Part shown: positions 16,753 to 26,729 of the stretch, in pieces
Layout of the letters: each line of letters opens with the position of its first letter
Position numbering within the stretch: position 1 is the stretch's first letter
From: Actinobacteria bacterium 69-20
GTDB lineage: Bacteria; Actinomycetota; Actinomycetes; Mycobacteriales; Nakamurellaceae
Assembly (NCBI GenBank): GCA_001897425.1
Contig: MKSW01000036.1
Span: forward strand, 222,218-261,272
Reading direction: 5' to 3'
Length of the DNA stretch: 39,055 nt
Notes under the pieces: model-generated
What the model was told of the DNA's origin: nothing
The model's input: only the letters and a program-made list of their open reading frames with translations
The model's database searches: none
Program-made: the position numbers and the translations under genes

Positions 16753-18174
16753 ATGGGCCGGACGATGGCGGAGAAGGTCTGGGATGCGCACGTCGTGCAT
16801 CGCGCCGAGGGCGAACCGGATCTGCTGTACATAGACATGCATCTGATCCACGAGGTGACCAGCCCGCAGGCCTTCGAGGGCCTGCGCCAGGCGGGTCGGC
16901 CGGTGCGCCGTCCCGACCTGACGCTCGCGACCGAGGATCACAATGTTCCGACCCTCCACATCGATCAGCCCATCGCGGACCCGACCTCGCGCAAGCAGGT
17001 CGAGACGCTGCGCGCCAACTGCGCCGAGTTCGGGATCCGCCTCTACCCGATGGGCGACGCGGAACAGGGCATCGTCCATGTGGTCGGTCCGCAGCGCGGG
17101 CTGACCCAACCGGGGATGACGATCGTCTGCGGCGATTCCCACACCTCGACGCACGGGGCGTTCGGGGCGCTGGCGTTCGGAATCGGCACCAGCGAGGTGG
17201 AGCACGTGCTGGCGACGCAGACCCTGCCGCTCAGGCCGTTCAAGACGATGGCGATCACCGTGACAGGTGAGCTGCCGCACGGTGTCTCGTCGAAGGATCT
17301 GATCCTGGCGGTGATCGCCAAGATCGGCACCGGCGGCGGGCAGGGCTATGTCCTGGAGTACCGCGGCGAGGCTATTCGCGCGCTGTCGATGGAGGCGCGC
17401 ATGACGATCTGCAACATGTCCATCGAGGCCGGCGCCCGCGCCGGGATGATCGCGCCGGATCAGACCACGTTCGACTACATCAGGGGCCGGGAGCACGCCC
17501 CGACCGGAGCCGATTGGGATGCCGCGGTCGAGCGGTGGCAGGGCCTCGTCACCGACGATGACGCCGTGTTCGACGCCGAAGTGGTGATCGACGGATCGGC
17601 GCTCACACCGTTCGTCACCTGGGGGACGAACCCCGGTCAGGGGGCGCCGCTGTCGGCGAGCGTCCCGGACCCGGAGTCCTTCGCGGACGAGGGGGAGCGT
17701 CAGGCGGCGCAGCGGGCGCTCGCCTACATGGACCTGGCAGCAGGTACGTTACTGCGCGACATCCGCGTCGACACAGTGTTTCTCGGCTCCTGCACCAACG
17801 GCCGGATCGAAGACCTGCGGGCTGCGGCGGATGTGCTGCGCGGGCGGAGAATCGATCCGAATGTGCGGATGCTGGTGGTGCCGGGGTCGATGCGTGTCAA
17901 GGTCCAGGCGGAACGCGAGGGGCTGGACAAGGTGTTCACCGACTTCGGCGCGGAATGGCGCAGCGCGGGGTGCTCTATGTGCCTCGGCATGAACCCGGAC
18001 CAGCTGACGCCGGGTGAACGCTGCGCGTCGACCTCCAACCGCAACTTCGAGGGGCGTCAGGGCAAGGGCGGGCGCACCCACTTGGTGTCGCCGGTGGTTG
18101 CCGCGGCGACCGCGGTGCGCGGAACCCTGTCCGCCCCGGCGGATCTCGACCCGCAGCCCGCGTTGGTCGGATAA
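16753..18174 (+). CDS. leuC: 3-isopropylmalate dehydratase, large subunit
   Basis: Aconitase-family subunit. With LeuD it isomerises 2-isopropylmalate to 3-isopropylmalate, and citramalate to 3-methylmalate in the CimA route. The three [4Fe-4S] ligands are C347 (SCTNGR), C407 and C410 (CSMCLG), at the numbering usual for Leu[33 protein letters not shown] is the aconitase signature. The product is 473 aa. ATG 16753 has GGAGGA six bases upstream; the frame is open to 16708, but those codons lie in the operator region. It is followed after 57 bp by leuD. Confidence 0.96.
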   Translation: MGRTMAEKVWDAHVVHRAEGEPDLLYIDMHLIHEVTSPQAFEGLRQAGRPVRRPDLTLATEDHNVPTLHIDQPIADPTSRKQVETLRANCAEFGIRLYPMGDAEQGIVHVVGPQRGLTQPGMTIVCGDSHTSTHGAFGALAFGIGTSEVEHVLATQTLPLRPFKTMAITVTGELPHGVSSKDLILAVIAKIGTGGGQGYVLEYRGEAIRALSMEARMTICNMSIEAGARAGMIAPDQTTFDYIRGREHAPTGADWDAAVERWQGLVTDDDAVFDAEVVIDGSALTPFVTWGTNPGQGAPLSASVPDPESFADEGERQAAQRALAYMDLAAGTLLRDIRVDTVFLGSCTNGRIEDLRAAADVLRGRRIDPNVRMLVVPGSMRVKVQAEREGLDKVFTDFGAEWRSAGCSMCLGMNPDQLTPGERCASTSNRNFEGRQGKGGRTHLVSPVVAAATAVRGTLSAPADLDPQPALVG

Positions 18175-18231
18175 CCGCGTCTCGCCCGAATCCCCGAACG
18201 TCCATCGTCGCCAGCCCGAGGAGGCACTCAC

Positions 18232-18831
18232 ATGAAGGCGTTTTCCACTCACACCGGCGTCGGGATCCCGCTCCGCCGCAGCAATGTCGATACCGACCAG
18301 ATCATCCCCGCGGTCTATTTGAAGCGGATCAGCCGCACCGGGTTCGAGGACGGCCTGTTCGCGGCGTGGCGCGCGGACCCCGCATTCGTACTCAACGACG
18401 AGGCGTACCGGGCCGGTTCGGTGCTGGTCGCCGGACCTGACTTCGGGACGGGATCGTCACGGGAGCACGCGGTCTGGGCGCTGATGGACTACGGGATCCG
18501 CGTCGTCATCTCGCCGCGGTTCGCGGACATCTTCCGCGGGAATGCCGGGAAGGGCGGGCTTCTCGCCGCTCAGGTGACGCCCGACGATGACGAGTTGCTG
18601 CTCAAGTGGCTGGAGAACCACCCCGGCGACTCGGTCTCCGTGGATCTCGCCGAGCAGCGGATCACTTGCGGGCCACTGTCTGTCGCCTTCCAGATCGACC
18701 CCTACACGAAGTGGCGTCTGCTCGAAGGGCTGGACGACATCGCATTGACGTTGCGACACGCCGATTCCATCACACAATTCGAAGCGACGAGATCTGCGCT
18801 GCTGCCCACGGTCGGCGCCTCAGCGGCGTAG
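18232..18831 (+). CDS. leuD: 3-isopropylmalate dehydratase, small subunit
   Basis: Swivel-domain partner of LeuC, 199 aa. The N terminus [28 protein letters not shown] and the [17 protein letters not shown] motif define the substrate-binding swivel domain. ATG 18232 is preceded by GAGGAGG. It forms an operon with leuC and is followed by a long hairpin (18844-18900). Confidence 0.96.
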   Translation: MKAFSTHTGVGIPLRRSNVDTDQIIPAVYLKRISRTGFEDGLFAAWRADPAFVLNDEAYRAGSVLVAGPDFGTGSSREHAVWALMDYGIRVVISPRFADIFRGNAGKGGLLAAQVTPDDDELLLKWLENHPGDSVSVDLAEQRITCGPLSVAFQIDPYTKWRLLEGLDDIALTLRHADSITQFEATRSALLPTVGASAA

Positions 18832-18843
18832 CGGCCGCATCGC

Positions 18844-18900
18844 GAAAACGGCGTGATGTTCCGAGACTTGCTGTCAAGCAACGAATGTCACGTCGTTTCC
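18844..18900 (+). terminator. Long hairpin after leuCD
   Basis: Arms 18844-18861 and 18883-18900 pair at 17 of 18 positions as RNA (three G-U). The 21-base loop has its own 4-bp stem (CTTG/CAAG). There is no T tract. It sits 13 bp after the leuD stop and is probably the end of the leuCD transcript. Confidence 0.6.
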
Positions 18901-19000
18901 GTGCTCCTGGCCGGCTCACCGAGGCGGTTGACCGGCAGGCGCCACCGAACGCTACGGAGCGAGAACCGTTAGACCACACCGGTTTGCACCGCGTGGCTAG

Positions 19001-19029
19001 TTGGAAAAGTCGCGAAATGCGTTTACCGT
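19001..19029 (+). promoter_or_regulatory. hupB promoter
   Basis: TTGGAA (19001-19006), a 17-bp spacer and TACCGT (19024-19029), predicting a start near 19036 and a 5' UTR of about 45 nt that carries an AGGAGG ribosome site. Confidence 0.55.
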
Positions 19030-19080
19030 GTGCGTGCAGTCGGTCCGCACGGGCCGGTAGACGCCCTAGGAGGCTTTCAA

Positions 19081-19635
19081 GTGAACAAGACCGAATTGAC
19101 CGCCAAGCTCGCGGAGACGCTGGACGGCGACAAGAGGATCGCCGCGAGGGCGGTCGAGGGTGTCATCGACCTGATCCAGCGTGAGGTCAAGGCCGGCGGC
19201 AAGGTGTCCATTTCCGGATTCGGTGTCTTCGAAAAGCGTGCCCGCGCAGCGCGTACCGCCCGCAACCCGCGGACCGGCGAGGCCGTGAAGGTGAAGAAGA
19301 CGAACGTCCCATCGTTCCGCCCTGGCACGATGTTCAAGGACATCGTCTCCGGCAAGTTCAAGTTGCCGAAGCCCGGGGCCGTGCTGTCGGCGCGTGCGCT
19401 GGCATCGTCGGCGAAGGACGGCGACGGGCCGGCGGCCAAGGCTGCGCCGAAGCGGGCCGCGGCCGCAAAGGCTGCGCCGGCCAAGGCCACCGCGGCGAAG
19501 TCTGCCGCCGCTAAGAGCGCCGCTGCGCCGAAGAAGGCCGCTGCGAAGGCTGCGCCCGCCAAGGCCGCCCCCGCGAAGGCCGCTGCGGCCAAGAGCGCCG
19601 CCGCGCCGAAGAAGGCCGCCGCGAAGAAGAAGTGA
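19081..19635 (+). CDS. hupB: Nucleoid-associated HU protein with basic tail (HupB)
   Basis: A 184-aa histone-like DNA-binding protein. Residues 1-95 are a canonical HU domain (MNKTELTAKLAETL, the GFGVFEKR turn, and the beta-arm ARNPRTGEAVKV that inserts in the minor groove). Residues about 105-184 are almost only Ala, Lys and Pro in irregular AAK/APAKA/SAAAPKKAA repeats, the eukaryotic-H1-like tail found in mycobacterial HupB. The tail is shorter here than in M. tuberculosis (total 214 aa). GTG 19081 has AGGAGG nine bases upstream; an in-frame GTG at 19030 has no ribosome site. Confidence 0.95.
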   Translation: MNKTELTAKLAETLDGDKRIAARAVEGVIDLIQREVKAGGKVSISGFGVFEKRARAARTARNPRTGEAVKVKKTNVPSFRPGTMFKDIVSGKFKLPKPGAVLSARALASSAKDGDGPAAKAAPKRAAAAKAAPAKATAAKSAAAKSAAAPKKAAAKAAPAKAAPAKAAAAKSAAAPKKAAAKKK

Positions 19636-19677
19636 GCCGTCAGGCGGCACGCCGAGCCGAGCCGCCGACCGATATCC

Positions 19678-19711
19678 GTTGGGCCCGTTGCGTATGCGCG
19701 ACGGGCCCAAC
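19678..19711. terminator. Convergent terminator between hupB and mutT1
   Basis: GTTGGGCCCGT (19678-19688) and ACGGGCCCAAC (19701-19711) form a perfect 11-bp stem. It lies between the ends of two convergent genes, has no T tract, and probably acts in both directions. Confidence 0.75.
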
Positions 19712-19727
19712 GTCGTCTTCGGCGAGA

Positions 19728-20630
19728 TCAGGTGTCGGGCAAGAGGTATCGGTCCGCCTGCCGCAGCCGTTTGTCGTCGAAGCTGAGCACCCAATAGGCG
19801 GACTTCGGCGTCGTGGTGGTCGGCAGGGTCAGCCCGGCCCTGGAGGCGAGAGACTTGATCACTCCGGGGATCACACCGCCCTGGCTGCAGACGACTGCCG
19901 GCCCGTTGCCGTCGTCGGCCAGGGCGAGTTCGATCACGCGTCTGCGTGCGGCCGCTGGATCATGCTGGTACTCGGCCTCGGAGAGCGCCGGTTCGTCAGT
20001 CACGCTCACGCCGAGCGTTCGGGCCAGCGGCAGCACCGTCTGTCGACAGCGCGTGAGCGGCGCGGCAGCCACCGTGATCGGGCCGAACGCGACGATCTGC
20101 TGCGCCAGTTGATCCGCCTGACGCTCGCCCCTGCGGTCCAGCGGACGCTTGACGTCCGCACCTGCGAATGCATCCCGCTGTCCGGCTTTCGCATGACGCA
20201 CCAGTACGACGGTCGACAGTTCGGCGGGCAGCGCGATGAACGAGTCCAGAACGGTGCGGTCCCTCGAATACGTCAGGCGCGGTCTGGCCTCGCGCAGTGG
20301 CAACCACCGGAGCTTGTCGACCTCCTTGTTCGGCTCGAACTCGCCGCCGGTGCATCGTCCGGCGAAGTAGTGCACCACCTTCAGGCCGGCCTGCGTCTCG
20401 TAGCTGATCGAGTCGATGTGCCGTCCGAGCCGCGCCGTGAACCCGGTCTCTTCGGTGACCTCGCGCAGGGCCGTCGCCGGCGGGTACTCGCCGTGCTCCG
20501 GTTTTCCCTTGGGCAATGACCAATCGTCGTACCGGGGGCGGTGGATCACCGCGACTTTGACGCCGTGTTTTCGCGACGGCCGCCACAGCACTGCGCCAGC
20601 CGCGTACAGTGCCGTCTCGTTACTCGCCAC
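19728..20630 (-). CDS. mutT1: MutT1: Nudix hydrolase fused to a histidine-phosphatase domain
   Basis: A 300-aa two-domain protein. The N-terminal Nudix domain has a perfect Nudix box G42-x5-E48-x7-REVTEETGF (42-64). The C-terminal domain is of the histidine phosphatase (SixA-like) type, starting [10 protein letters not shown] (R145-H146). This fusion is the mycobacterial MutT1 architecture (about 317 aa in M. tuberculosis), which hydrolyses 8-oxo-(d)GTP and diadenosine polyphosphates, protecting DNA and RNA from oxidised guanine. The GTG start (20630) overlaps the end of ppk by 11 bp, so the two are co-transcribed from the ppk side. Confidence 0.93.
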   Translation of the reverse strand: MASNETALYAAGAVLWRPSRKHGVKVAVIHRPRYDDWSLPKGKPEHGEYPPATALREVTEETGFTARLGRHIDSISYETQAGLKVVHYFAGRCTGGEFEPNKEVDKLRWLPLREARPRLTYSRDRTVLDSFIALPAELSTVVLVRHAKAGQRDAFAGADVKRPLDRRGERQADQLAQQIVAFGPITVAAAPLTRCRQTVLPLARTLGVSVTDEPALSEAEYQHDPAAARRRVIELALADDGNGPAVVCSQGGVIPGVIKSLASRAGLTLPTTTTPKSAYWVLSFDDKRLRQADRYLLPDT

Positions 20631-22863
20631 CCGTGACCTTCCGCAGCAGTTCTGCCTGCACGTCGAGCCCGTCGCCGTCCCTCGGGGAGCGCTCCCACCC
20701 GGACGGACCGAGTACCCAGCAACGCGTTTCGGGCGCCGAGAGCATGTCCAGGATCGAGGACAGTCGATCGATGGCGGTGCGATCCGTCACCTGCACCATC
20801 GCCTCCACCCGCCGGTCCAGGTTGCGGTGCATCATGTCTGCGCTGCCGATCCAGTACTCCTCACCCGGGCCGCCGCCGGGCGAGCCACCGCCGAAATAGA
20901 TGATCCGCGAATGTTCCAGAAATCTGCCGACGACCGAGCGGACGGTGATGTTCTCGGAAAGACCGGGGACCCCGGCGCGCAGCGCGCAGATGCCGCGGAC
21001 TATCACCTCTACCGTGACGCCGGCCTGGGACGCGCGGTACAGCGCGTCGATCACCTGCTCGTCGACGATCGAGTTGACCTTGAGGCGGACCACGCCACCG
21101 CGACCCTCCCGCTGGTGCACGATCTCTCGCTCGATCCGCTCGATGATCCCGGTCCGGATCGAGTGCGGCGCCACCAGAATGTTGCGATATTCGGTCTGCC
21201 GGGAGTATCCGGTGAGCACGTTGAACAGGTCGGTGAGGTCGGCACCGATATCCGGGTCCGCTGTCAGCAGGCCCAGATCCTCGTAGGTGCGGGCGGTCTT
21301 CGGGTTGTAATTGCCTGTCCCGATATGGCAATACCGCCGGATCGTGGACCCCTCTTGCCGGACGACCAGCGCGATCTTGCAGTGTGTCTTGAGCCCCACC
21401 AACCCGTAGACGACATGCACGCCGGCGCGCTCCAACGCCTTCGCCCAGGTGATGTTCGCCTGTTCGTCGAATCGCGCCTTGATCTCGACCAGCACCACGA
21501 CCTGCTTGCCGGCGGTGGCGGCCGAGATCAGCGCGTCCACGATCGGGGAATCGCCGGACGTCCGGTACAGCGTCTGCTTGATGGCCAACACCTGCGGATC
21601 GGATGCGGCCTGTTCGATGAACCGCTGCACGGAGGTGGCGAACGACTCGTACGGATGATGCAAGAGGACGTCGCCGTCGCGCAGGTAGGCGAAGGCGCTC
21701 TTCGGTGTCTCACCCTCGGCGAAGGCGACCGGGGTCGCCGGGACGAAGGGCGCGTCCTTCAGCGCCGGGCGGTCGAGTCCGTAGATCTGCCACAGGCTCG
21801 AAAGGTCAAGCAGGCCGGGCACTTCGACGGCATCGCCGGGGTCGACGTCCAGTTCCGCGAGTAGCAGGCCGAGGATCCGCTCGGATGTGGTGTCGGCGAT
21901 CTCGAGGCGGACCGGCGGGCCGAACCGGCGACGGGCGAGTTCCCGCTCCAGCGCCTGCAGAAGGTCCTCGTCCCGATCCTCCTCGACCTCGAAATCCGCG
22001 TTCCTGGTCACCCGGAACGTCTGGTGTTCGGCGACCTGCATGCCGGGGAAGAGCTCGGCGAGGTGCGCGGCGATCAAATCCTCGATCGGCAGGAAGTCGT
22101 CCACGCCGCGCCGGACCCGCACGAACCGGTCGACGTTCTTCGGGACTTTCAGACGCGCGAAGCGCTCGGTGCCGGTGTCCGGATCGCGCACCACGATGGC
22201 CATGTTCAGGCTCAGCCCGGAGATGTAGGGGAACGGATGGCCCGGGTCGACGGCGAGCGGGGTGAGCACCGGAAAGATCTGATTCGAGAAGTATTCGGCG
22301 AGCGCCGTCTTGTCGCCGGCATCGATGTCCGACCAGTGCACCAGCCGGATCCCGGCCTGCTCCAGCGCGGGCATGACACCGTCGGTGAAGCAGCGCCCGA
22401 GCCGCTCGACCAGCTCCTGCGTGCGCGCGGAGATCTTCGCAAGCTGTTCCGAGACCGTCAGACCGTCGGCGCTCGTGACGGCGAGGCCCATGTCACTGCG
22501 GCGTTTGAGGCCGGCGACCCGGACCATGTAGAACTCGTCGAGGTTCGAGGCGAAGATGGCGAGGAACTTCACCCGCTCGAGCAGCGGTTGGGTCGGGTCC
22601 TCGGCGAGTTCGAGCACTCGGGCGTTGAAATCCAGCCACGACAACTCCCGGTTCGAGAACCGGTCCGCCGGCAGGTCCGCGGCCGGGGCGTCGGCCTCCA
22701 CCGCCTCCGGTGCGATCGCTGGGGCGCCGTCTCCTGCGGGAGCGGACGCGTCATCCCCTGCGGGGGCGGGCGCCTCGCCGCGCACGCCTGCGTCGCCGTC
22801 CTCGCGCGGAGGATGGAACGGTTCGATGACGCGCGGGTCGGTGCGGTGGCTGGTGGAGGTCAC
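20620..22863 (-). CDS. ppk: Polyphosphate kinase 1
   Basis: Reversibly makes inorganic polyphosphate from ATP. It is 747 aa with the PPK1 order: N domain ([23 protein letters not shown]...[12 protein letters not shown]), head domain, and two phospholipase-D-like C domains with [24 protein letters not shown]-type motif [13 protein letters not shown], and [25 protein letters not shown], which carries the autophosphorylated His. The first ~65 residues are a low-complexity Asp/Ala/Pro tail not part of the family core. GTG 22863 is six bases after CACAAT (-10, minus strand), suggesting a leaderless transcript. It is followed by mutT1, overlapping. Confidence 0.95.
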   Translation of the reverse strand: MTSTSHRTDPRVIEPFHPPREDGDAGVRGEAPAPAGDDASAPAGDGAPAIAPEAVEADAPAADLPADRFSNRELSWLDFNARVLELAEDPTQPLLERVKFLAIFASNLDEFYMVRVAGLKRRSDMGLAVTSADGLTVSEQLAKISARTQELVERLGRCFTDGVMPALEQAGIRLVHWSDIDAGDKTALAEYFSNQIFPVLTPLAVDPGHPFPYISGLSLNMAIVVRDPDTGTERFARLKVPKNVDRFVRVRRGVDDFLPIEDLIAAHLAELFPGMQVAEHQTFRVTRNADFEVEEDRDEDLLQALERELARRRFGPPVRLEIADTTSERILGLLLAELDVDPGDAVEVPGLLDLSSLWQIYGLDRPALKDAPFVPATPVAFAEGETPKSAFAYLRDGDVLLHHPYESFATSVQRFIEQAASDPQVLAIKQTLYRTSGDSPIVDALISAATAGKQVVVLVEIKARFDEQANITWAKALERAGVHVVYGLVGLKTHCKIALVVRQEGSTIRRYCHIGTGNYNPKTARTYEDLGLLTADPDIGADLTDLFNVLTGYSRQTEYRNILVAPHSIRTGIIERIEREIVHQREGRGGVVRLKVNSIVDEQVIDALYRASQAGVTVEVIVRGICALRAGVPGLSENITVRSVVGRFLEHSRIIYFGGGSPGGGPGEEYWIGSADMMHRNLDRRVEAMVQVTDRTAIDRLSSILDMLSAPETRCWVLGPSGWERSPRDGDGLDVQAELLRKVTGGE

Positions 22864-22869
22864 CCCGCC

Positions 22870-22875
22870 ATTGTG
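22870..22875 (-). promoter_or_regulatory. -10 element of ppk
   Basis: On the minus strand CACAAT is followed by six bases and then the GTG of ppk. A TTGACC lies 19 bp further upstream on that strand. The spacing implies a leaderless mRNA. Confidence 0.45.
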
Positions 22876-22955
22876 CGGTGCGCGGGTGCGGTGCGGTCAA
22901 GTGCCACACCGCCGTGGCAATAGGGTAGGTCGCGGGACCGAGCCGAGGAGGGCAC

Positions 22956-23780
22956 GTGGCGCGCAAACGGGCGAGGACCAAAGGCAATGCGTGGGTCAAG
23001 GCGGGAGAGCTCGCTCTGATCCCGCTCACGCACCTGATCGCGAAGCGCCGGTACGCGGGAGCGCTGCGCATTCCGGAGACCGGCGGCGCGTTGATCGTGG
23101 CGAACCACATCTCCCATGTGGACCCGATCTTCGACACCGTCTTCATTCGCTCGTCGGGTCGCATCCCGCATGTGATGGCCAAGGCATCGCTGTGGAAAAT
23201 CCCGGTGGTCCGGCGTGTGCTCACCGGCACGGGGCAGATCCCGGTCGAACGCGGTGGTGGCGCGGGACAGGCCGCTCTGGAGCAGACTGTTGCGTCGCTC
23301 GCCGCGGGCCATGTGGTGCTGATCTATCCGGAGGGGACCGTGACGAAGGACCCGGACGGCTGGCCGATGCGGCCACGTCCCGGTGTGGCGGCGCTCGCGT
23401 TGTCCGGTGACTTCCCGGTGATCCCGGTGGCGCACTGGGGGTCGAACCACGTGTACACGTCCTATGCCAGCGGGATGCGGTTCAAACCGTTCCCCCGCAA
23501 GGATGTTCACGTGGTGGCGGGGGAGCCGATCGATCTTTCCGAGTGGCGCGGCAAGCCGGTGGACAACCGGGCGATTCGTGACGTGTCCTACTTGATCATG
23601 GGCCGCGTCCGCGACATGGTCGCCCAGTTGCGCGGCGAGACCGCACCCGCCGCGTTCTTCAATCCGAAGACCGGCTCTCCCGAAACGACCACTGGTGAAA
23701 CGACCACTGGCGAAACGGGTTCCGCCGGCTCGGGCACCCCCGAGTCCCGCGCTGCGCCGCCGGGCGGGCCGGGCCGGTGA
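22956..23780 (+). CDS. plsC: 1-acyl-sn-glycerol-3-phosphate acyltransferase family protein
   Basis: A 274-aa lysophospholipid-type acyltransferase, likely transferring a fatty acyl group to lysophosphatidate in the inner leaflet; the exact acceptor is unproven. Acyltransferase motif I is H51-I-S-H-V-D56 (NHISHVDP), motif II is near GTGQIPVERG, motif III is IYPEGTVTKD, and motif IV is IPVAHWGS. GTG 22956 follows GAGGAGG; TAGGGT at 22921-22926 is a plausible -10. The last 35 residues are a Thr/Gly/Ser/Pro tail encoded partly by a 15-bp tandem duplication (23682-23696 and 23697-23711, unit ETTTG). It overlaps gpsA by GTGA, joining the first and second steps around phosphatidate synthesis. Confidence 0.88.
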   Translation: MARKRARTKGNAWVKAGELALIPLTHLIAKRRYAGALRIPETGGALIVANHISHVDPIFDTVFIRSSGRIPHVMAKASLWKIPVVRRVLTGTGQIPVERGGGAGQAALEQTVASLAAGHVVLIYPEGTVTKDPDGWPMRPRPGVAALALSGDFPVIPVAHWGSNHVYTSYASGMRFKPFPRKDVHVVAGEPIDLSEWRGKPVDNRAIRDVSYLIMGRVRDMVAQLRGETAPAAFFNPKTGSPETTTGETTTGETGSAGSGTPESRAAPPGGPGR

Positions 23781-24787
23781 CCGCATCGATCCAGCACGTC
23801 ACCGTGCTGGGCGCCGGCTCCTGGGGAACGGCCTACGCGAAGGTCCTCGGCGATGCCGGACGAACCGTGTCCCTCTTCTCGCGTCGCGAGTCGCTGGCGG
23901 CAGCGATCGCGGCGACCGGCCGCAACCCCGACTATCTGCCGGGCATCGACCTGCCCTATGCGGTCACCGCGACGGCGGATCTGGAACTCGCCCTCGCGGG
24001 GGCGGACGCGGTGGCCATCGCCGTGCCGAGCCAATCCCTGCGGGAGAACCTCACGGTCTTTCGCGAGCTGCTGCCGTCGGCCGGCCCGATAGTGTCGCTC
24101 GCCAAGGGGATCGAGGTCGGCACCGGGCTGCGAATGAGCCAGATCATCGAGCAGGTCGGCCATGTCGACCGCGATCGGATCGTCGTGCTCACCGGGCCGA
24201 ACCTGGCCCGGGAGATCGCGCAGCAGCAGCCGACGACCACCGTGCTCGCGTGCCGAGACGCCGAGACCGCGGCAGCGGTCGCGCACGCCAGTGCGAACAG
24301 CTACTTCCGGCCCTACACGATCACCGACGTCATCGGCGCCGAGATCGGCGGCACCGGCAAGAACGTGATCGCGCTCGCCGTCGGGCTGGCCGACGGGCTA
24401 GAGCTCGGCGGGAACACCTCCGCATCGATCATCACCCGCGGATTGGTCGAGATGGCCCGTCTCGGAACGGCTCTCGGCGCTCGCTCGGAGACGTTCGCGG
24501 GGCTGGCCGGCCTCGGTGATCTGGTAGCCACGTGCTCGTCACCGCTGTCCCGCAATCGATCGCTGGGCCGACGCATCGGCAGCGGGCTCACCCTGGACGA
24601 GGCCGTCGCGGCCGGCGAGGGGCAGATCGCCGAAGGCGTCGCCAGTTGCCGCTCGCTGCGGGACCTGGCGCTGCGCCACGGCATCGCCATGCCGATCACC
24701 GAGGGCGTCTACCGGGTGTGCTACCAGCACATGCCGCCACAGGAGATGATCCGGGCGCTGATGGACGGCCCGTTCGGTGCCGAATAA
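23777..24787 (+). CDS. gpsA: Glycerol-3-phosphate dehydrogenase [NAD(P)+]
   Basis: Reduces dihydroxyacetone phosphate to sn-glycerol 3-phosphate, the backbone of phospholipids. It is 336 aa with dinucleotide motif VLGAGSWGTA (G12-G14-W16-G17), FSRRESLAAAI, IVSLAKGIEVGT, LTGPNLAREIA, GGTGKNVIALAVGLADGLELGGN (catalytic Lys region) and GLAGLGDLVATCSSPLSRNRSLG. GTG 23777 overlaps the acyltransferase TGA, indicating coupled translation. The stop codon lies inside the first unit of a tandem repeat (24778-24867). Confidence 0.95.
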   Translation: MTASIQHVTVLGAGSWGTAYAKVLGDAGRTVSLFSRRESLAAAIAATGRNPDYLPGIDLPYAVTATADLELALAGADAVAIAVPSQSLRENLTVFRELLPSAGPIVSLAKGIEVGTGLRMSQIIEQVGHVDRDRIVVLTGPNLAREIAQQQPTTTVLACRDAETAAAVAHASANSYFRPYTITDVIGAEIGGTGKNVIALAVGLADGLELGGNTSASIITRGLVEMARLGTALGARSETFAGLAGLGDLVATCSSPLSRNRSLGRRIGSGLTLDEAVAAGEGQIAEGVASCRSLRDLALRHGIAMPITEGVYRVCYQHMPPQEMIRALMDGPFGAE

Positions 24788-24867
24788 CTGCGTGCCGAAT
24801 ATGTGCGGATCGAGTAAGCGTCTTCGGAATAACCGCGGGCCGAATCACCGCATGCCGAATAACTGAT
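24778..24867. repeat. Six imperfect 15-bp tandem units after gpsA
   Basis: Units start at 24778, 24793, 24808, 24821, 24838 and 24853, with approximate consensus TGCCGAATAACCGCG (lengths 15, 15, 13, 17, 15 and 15). The first unit contains the last codons and stop of gpsA. The array runs directly into the palindromic element at 24867. Confidence 0.75.
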
Positions 24868-24910
24868 ATGACGACTTTTGCGGCGCACCGCGCCGCCGAA
24901 CAGCGTCATA
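24867..24910. repeat. Palindromic intergenic repeat, copy 3 (after gpsA)
   Basis: TATGACG (24867-24873) and CGTCATA (24904-24910) enclose a perfect inner stem GCGGCGC/GCGCCGC (24880-24886 with 24890-24896). GAACAGCGTCATA (24898-24910) is shared with copy 2, and CAGCGTCATACCCG (24901-24914) with copy 1. Confidence 0.7.
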
Positions 24911-24964
24911 CCCGGTGAGCAGGACGACGCGACGAGCGGTCATCGGCCGACACCGCGTGCGCCG

Positions 24965-24970
24965 TAGGGT
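24965..24970 (+). promoter_or_regulatory. -10 element of ddl
   Basis: TAGGGT is followed by seven bases and the ddl ATG (24978), and there is no ribosome site, so the transcript is probably leaderless. Confidence 0.5.
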
Positions 24971-24977
24971 GTGAACC

Positions 24978-26060
24978 ATGTCGACTGACCGGATTCGGGT
25001 GGCCGTGCTCTTCGGAGGACGCAGCGGTGAACATGCCGTGTCGTGCATCTCGGCGGCGAGCGTGCTCAAGAACCTGGATCGGGAACTCTTCGATGTGACG
25101 GCCATCGGGATCACCCGCAGCGGCCGGTGGCGCCAGGTGGACCCGGCCGGGCTCGCGATCGAACCGGGCACGGCGCTGCCCGAGGTCACCGACGGTACCG
25201 GAGACGGCGCGGCGCTGCTGCGGGTGGACACGGCCTCGTCCGCGCTCACCCTGCCGACCACCGCCGAGCTGCTCGACGTGGACGTCGTGTTCCCGCTGCT
25301 GCACGGCCCGTTCGGGGAGGACGGGACCCTGCAGGGGCTGCTCGAACTCGCGGACCTGCCGTATGTCGGGCCGGGCGTGCTGGCGTCGGCCGCCGCCATG
25401 GACAAGGACTTCACCAAGCGGTTGCTCGCCTCGGCCGGCCTGCCGGTCGCGCCCTATGTCGTGCTGCGGTCGCCGGAGATGACGCTGTCCGCCGCCGAGC
25501 GGGAAATGCTTGGTCTGCCGGTCTTCGTCAAGCCGGCGCGGGCCGGATCGTCATTGGGCGTCTGCCGAGTCGAGCGGTGGGAGGACGTTCCGGAGGCGGT
25601 CGCGCAGGCGCGGCTGCACGATCCGAAGGTGCTGGTGGAATCCGCCGTCGTCGGCCGCGAGATCGAATGCGGCGTACTGGAATTCCCGGACGGGCGGATC
25701 GAGGCGTCGCCGACGGCGGAGATCCACGTGGCGGGCGGCCGATTCTACGATTTCGACGCGAAATACGTCGACGATGTCGCGACGTTCGACATCCCGGCCC
25801 AGTTGCCGGCCGGCGTCGAGGAGCGGGTGCGGGCGATGGCGGTCACCGCGTTCCGGGCGCTGGACGCCCAGGGGCTGGCCCGGGTGGACTTCTTCGTCGG
25901 CGAGGGCGGCGCGGTCACGGTGAACGAGGTGAACACGATGCCCGGGTTCACGCCGATCTCGATGTTCCCGCGCATGTGGGGGGCTGCGGGTCTCGGCTAC
26001 CGGGACCTGCTCACGGTCCTGGTGCGCACCGCTATCGCGCGCGGGACGGGGCTGCGCTGA
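24978..26060 (+). CDS. ddl: D-alanine--D-alanine ligase
   Basis: ATP-dependent ligation of two D-alanines for the peptidoglycan stem peptide. It is a 360-aa ATP-grasp protein. The N-terminal domain begins [24 protein letters not shown] (Ddl signature 1), then [23 protein letters not shown]-grasp residues in [14 protein letters not shown] and [11 protein letters not shown], and signature 2 [31 protein letters not shown] with the Mg-binding E-x-N. There is no sign of a D-Ala-D-Lac variant from these motifs, though the specificity loop was not analysed in detail. Confidence 0.95.
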   Translation: MSTDRIRVAVLFGGRSGEHAVSCISAASVLKNLDRELFDVTAIGITRSGRWRQVDPAGLAIEPGTALPEVTDGTGDGAALLRVDTASSALTLPTTAELLDVDVVFPLLHGPFGEDGTLQGLLELADLPYVGPGVLASAAAMDKDFTKRLLASAGLPVAPYVVLRSPEMTLSAAEREMLGLPVFVKPARAGSSLGVCRVERWEDVPEAVAQARLHDPKVLVESAVVGREIECGVLEFPDGRIEASPTAEIHVAGGRFYDFDAKYVDDVATFDIPAQLPAGVEERVRAMAVTAFRALDAQGLARVDFFVGEGGAVTVNEVNTMPGFTPISMFPRMWGAAGLGYRDLLTVLVRTAIARGTGLR

Positions 26061-26095
26061 GCGGCCGTGCTGAGCAGCCGTGCCGCGCGGACACG

Positions 26096-26680
26096 CTAGG
26101 AGTTGTCGGTCGGTGTGACGTGCCCGGCCTCGCATACCGGCTGTTCCGGTAGCGCGTGCGCGATGACCTCCGAAAGCTGTTGTACCGGACCGAATCCCGC
26201 CTGTGCCGTCACGGTGACGGCGATCCGCACCGGGCGGTCGACGGCGAGATAGGTGACGGCGCCCGACTCTTCGAGCCGCAGCCATTCCACGCCGGCACCG
26301 TCCGCGCCGGTGAACCGGGTGAGCTGCGCGGCGCAGGTCAGCTCGGCCGGATCCGGCAGGCCGCAGCGCAGGATCGTGGCGGGGTCGCCCCAGGCCGCGA
26401 CGCCGGGCTGCCCGTCGATCAGCGGCCGGCGTCGCTGGTCGATCAACTGCTCCGGAAGCTTCGGCATGAGCTCGGCGCAGTAGCGTCCGCTCGCGCCGGG
26501 TTGCGGCGCGGCGGCGACGGCCAGCGGTCCGGTGGCCGGGGCGGTGCTCTGGCGTGCGAGCCGCGACGCCAGTACGAACCCCGTCACCAGGGCGCCGAGG
26601 GTGACGACGATCGCGACGGTGACGAGGATGACGATCAACCGGCTCGGCGACCGCCGGGTCGGATCGGTCGGGTCGGGCAT
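26096..26680 (-). CDS. DUF3515 membrane-anchored protein
   Basis: A 194-aa protein: short basic cytosolic N terminus with DPT repeats (PDPTDPTRRSPSR), one transmembrane helix (LIVILVTVAIVVTLGALVTGFVLA), and an exported domain with four cysteines (RYCAEL, ILRCGLP, LTCAAQ, PVCEAG) that could form two disulfides. The LMPKLPEQLIDQRRRPL and AAWGDPATILRCGLP stretches mark the actinobacterial DUF3515 family (Rv2980 type), of unknown function and conserved next to ddl/thiL. ATG 26680 is chosen; an in-frame TTG lies 12 bases upstream. Confidence 0.85.
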   Translation of the reverse strand: MPDPTDPTRRSPSRLIVILVTVAIVVTLGALVTGFVLASRLARQSTAPATGPLAVAAAPQPGASGRYCAELMPKLPEQLIDQRRRPLIDGQPGVAAWGDPATILRCGLPDPAELTCAAQLTRFTGADGAGVEWLRLEESGAVTYLAVDRPVRIAVTVTAQAGFGPVQQLSEVIAHALPEQPVCEAGHVTPTDNS

Positions 26681-26729
26681 GGATGGGTGCAACGCTGGGC
26701 CGAGTCTGCTGCCGGGTCTGCCGTCGGCG

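Noticed and set aside
24721-24909. Minus-strand frame with YSAR/YSED-like peptide repeats
   Set aside because: It is only the translation of the 15-bp tandem array and the palindromic element, and has no homologous domain.
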